NCBI GenBank assembly: GCA_964595945.1 | Contig: CAZQSL010000161.1 | Coordinates: 1 to 6,523 of the forward strand | Reading direction: 5' to 3' | Length of the DNA stretch: 6,523 nucleotides | Source of the DNA: CAZQSL01 sp964595945 | GTDB taxonomy: Bacteria; UBP15; UBA6099; JAJRTR01 | Shown here: piece by piece, positions 5,642 through 6,523 of the stretch | Layout of the letters: every line of letters begins with the position of its first letter | Position numbering within the stretch: the stretch's first letter is position 1 | The notes under the pieces: model-generated | Database searches by the model: none | What the model was told of the DNA's origin: nothing | What the model saw: the letters and a program-made list of their open reading frames with translations, nothing else | Made by a program: the position numbers and the translations under genes

Positions 5642-6523
5642 TTATCTGCCGACTGTGCCGGTGCCGTTGATAATCCTGTCGAGCATGGTGTCGATGGTAT
5701 TGATCATGCGTGAGGCGGCCTGGAATGCGTGTTGAGCGGCGATCATGTTGGTCATTTCTTCGTCGAGTGATACGCCGGATACTTCTTTCTGTTTGTTCTG
5801 GTAGTATGTGAGATAATTGGCAAGGACTTCCGCGTTGGTCGTGGCGCTTTCTGTCTTGATGCCAAGACTGCTGATGAGGGAGTTGTAGGCGTCGTCGATG
5901 GTGGATGTGGGGCTTGAGAGTTTGCCGGCGCCGGTGTCGCCCATCAGGTAGGTGTTTTTGACGGCGTAGACATCGAGTGCGATATCGTTGTCGCCGGGGA
6001 TGCCGCCGTAGTAGGATGAGGTCGCGATGAGGTTGTTGTTGCCGACGATGGCGTCGTTGATGCTGAGGCGCGCGCCTATGTCGGATGATGTGACTGATAC
6101 GACAGCCTGATCGTGCGAATAGACAGGGACTGCCGGATCGGACTGGATACCTGTAGCTTCGAAGAAGTTGGAAGCTGTAGCTGGTGATGTGGTGGGGAAT
6201 ATCGACGCGTCGGGAGTGTCGACGACGAATGTGTCGGATGATACGATGCGCAGTTTGCATGCCTGGGTGTCGAACATGATTTTGGTGTGGTTGGATGTGG
6301 TGACATCGGATGAGTTTAGAGCGTTGTTGATGTGTTCGATAGCCTGCTGGAGCGTCATGCTCTTGTCGACCGCGATGAGCGCGCCGTCGATCTGCACCCA
6401 TCCGCTGCTGATGCCGAGGGCTTCGAGTGTAGTGCTGAGATTGGTGCCGGAGGTGAGTTCGTCGCTGACGACCGATGTGCCTTCGAATCCGAGTACGCGG
6501 AACAGGTCGGAGTCGCTGCCCTG
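5642..6523 (-). CDS. flgK: flagellar hook-associated protein FlgK (HAP1), C-terminal part
   Basis: The frame is open from the right edge to TAA at 5642-5644, giving 293 residues; the N-terminus lies outside the window. The GTG at 6395-6397 is an internal valine codon, not a start, because the frame continues upstream to the edge. The last 45 or so residues carry the conserved FlgK/flagellar-rod C-terminal motif: GVSLDEEMTNMIAAQHAFQA followed by a helix with ASRMINTIDTMLDRIIN. This region packs with the N-terminal helix in the D0 domain of the hook-filament junction. The preceding part is a Thr/Ser/Asp-rich beta domain that is variable in the family. FlgK is the first junction protein, placed between hook and FlgL, and the gene order flgK-flgL is usual. 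The two genes are probably co-transcribed and end at the terminator at 4225-4250. Confidence 0.93.
   Translation of the reverse strand, partial: QGSDSDLFRVLGFEGTSVVSDELTSGTNLSTTLEALGISSGWVQIDGALIAVDKSMTLQQAIEHINNALNSSDVTTSNHTKIMFDTQACKLRIVSSDTFVVDTPDASIFPTTSPATASNFFEATGIQSDPAVPVYSHDQAVVSVTSSDIGARLSINDAIVGNNNLIATSSYYGGIPGDNDIALDVYAVKNTYLMGDTGAGKLSSPTSTIDDAYNSLISSLGIKTESATTNAEVLANYLTYYQNKQKEVSGVSLDEEMTNMIAAQHAFQAASRMINTIDTMLDRIINGTGTVGR

Noticed and set aside
6395..6397. GTG as the start of the rightmost gene
   Set aside because: The frame stays open upstream to the window edge and the protein would lack most of FlgK, so the codon is internal.
5625..6401. 258-codon minus-strand open frame in the flgK region
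   Set aside because: It is a shifted frame over flgK, very rich in Arg, His and Gln, with no motif. The overlapping frame has the conserved FlgK C-terminus.

Overview
The window looks like a piece of a bacterial chromosome from a flagellated, Gram-negative-type organism. The best guess is a planctomycete of the Phycisphaerae group. That guess rests on the two pilin-like proteins, whose C-terminal block (NYFPDGIPTCPVD) I associate from memory with planctomycete prepilin-like proteins. The dnaG, flgK and flgL genes are compatible with many phyla, so the placement is an inference.

All confidently called genes lie on the minus strand. From right to left they are: the C-terminal part of flgK, cut by the window edge; flgL, closed by a strong intrinsic terminator at 4225-4250; about 400 bases of gene-free DNA containing a good sigma-54 promoter candidate; two tandem prepilin-like genes closed by a terminator at 2949-2971; a near-symmetrical palindromic element at 2767-2934 that resembles a small non-autonomous mobile element; a possible 44-residue cysteine-rich protein; and dnaG (primase). 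The left 744 bases hold no convincing gene. They carry a plus-strand terminator at 68-99 that closes a gene lying mostly outside the window, and a few hairpins.

Functionally there are three unrelated units. FlgK and FlgL are the two hook-filament junction proteins and form a normal gene pair. The two prepilins share about 83% of residues over their first 88 aligned positions, so they are a tandem duplication, and they are probably co-transcribed from the sigma-54 promoter. DnaG makes replication primers and is not in the classical rpsU-dnaG-rpoD arrangement here; the cysteine-rich micro-ORF sits 18 bases upstream of it.

I see no defence system, CRISPR array, tRNA, rRNA or full transposon. 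The items most worth a second look are the micro-ORF before dnaG, the palindromic element, and the sigma-54 promoter with its possible upstream activator site in front of the duplicated pilins.
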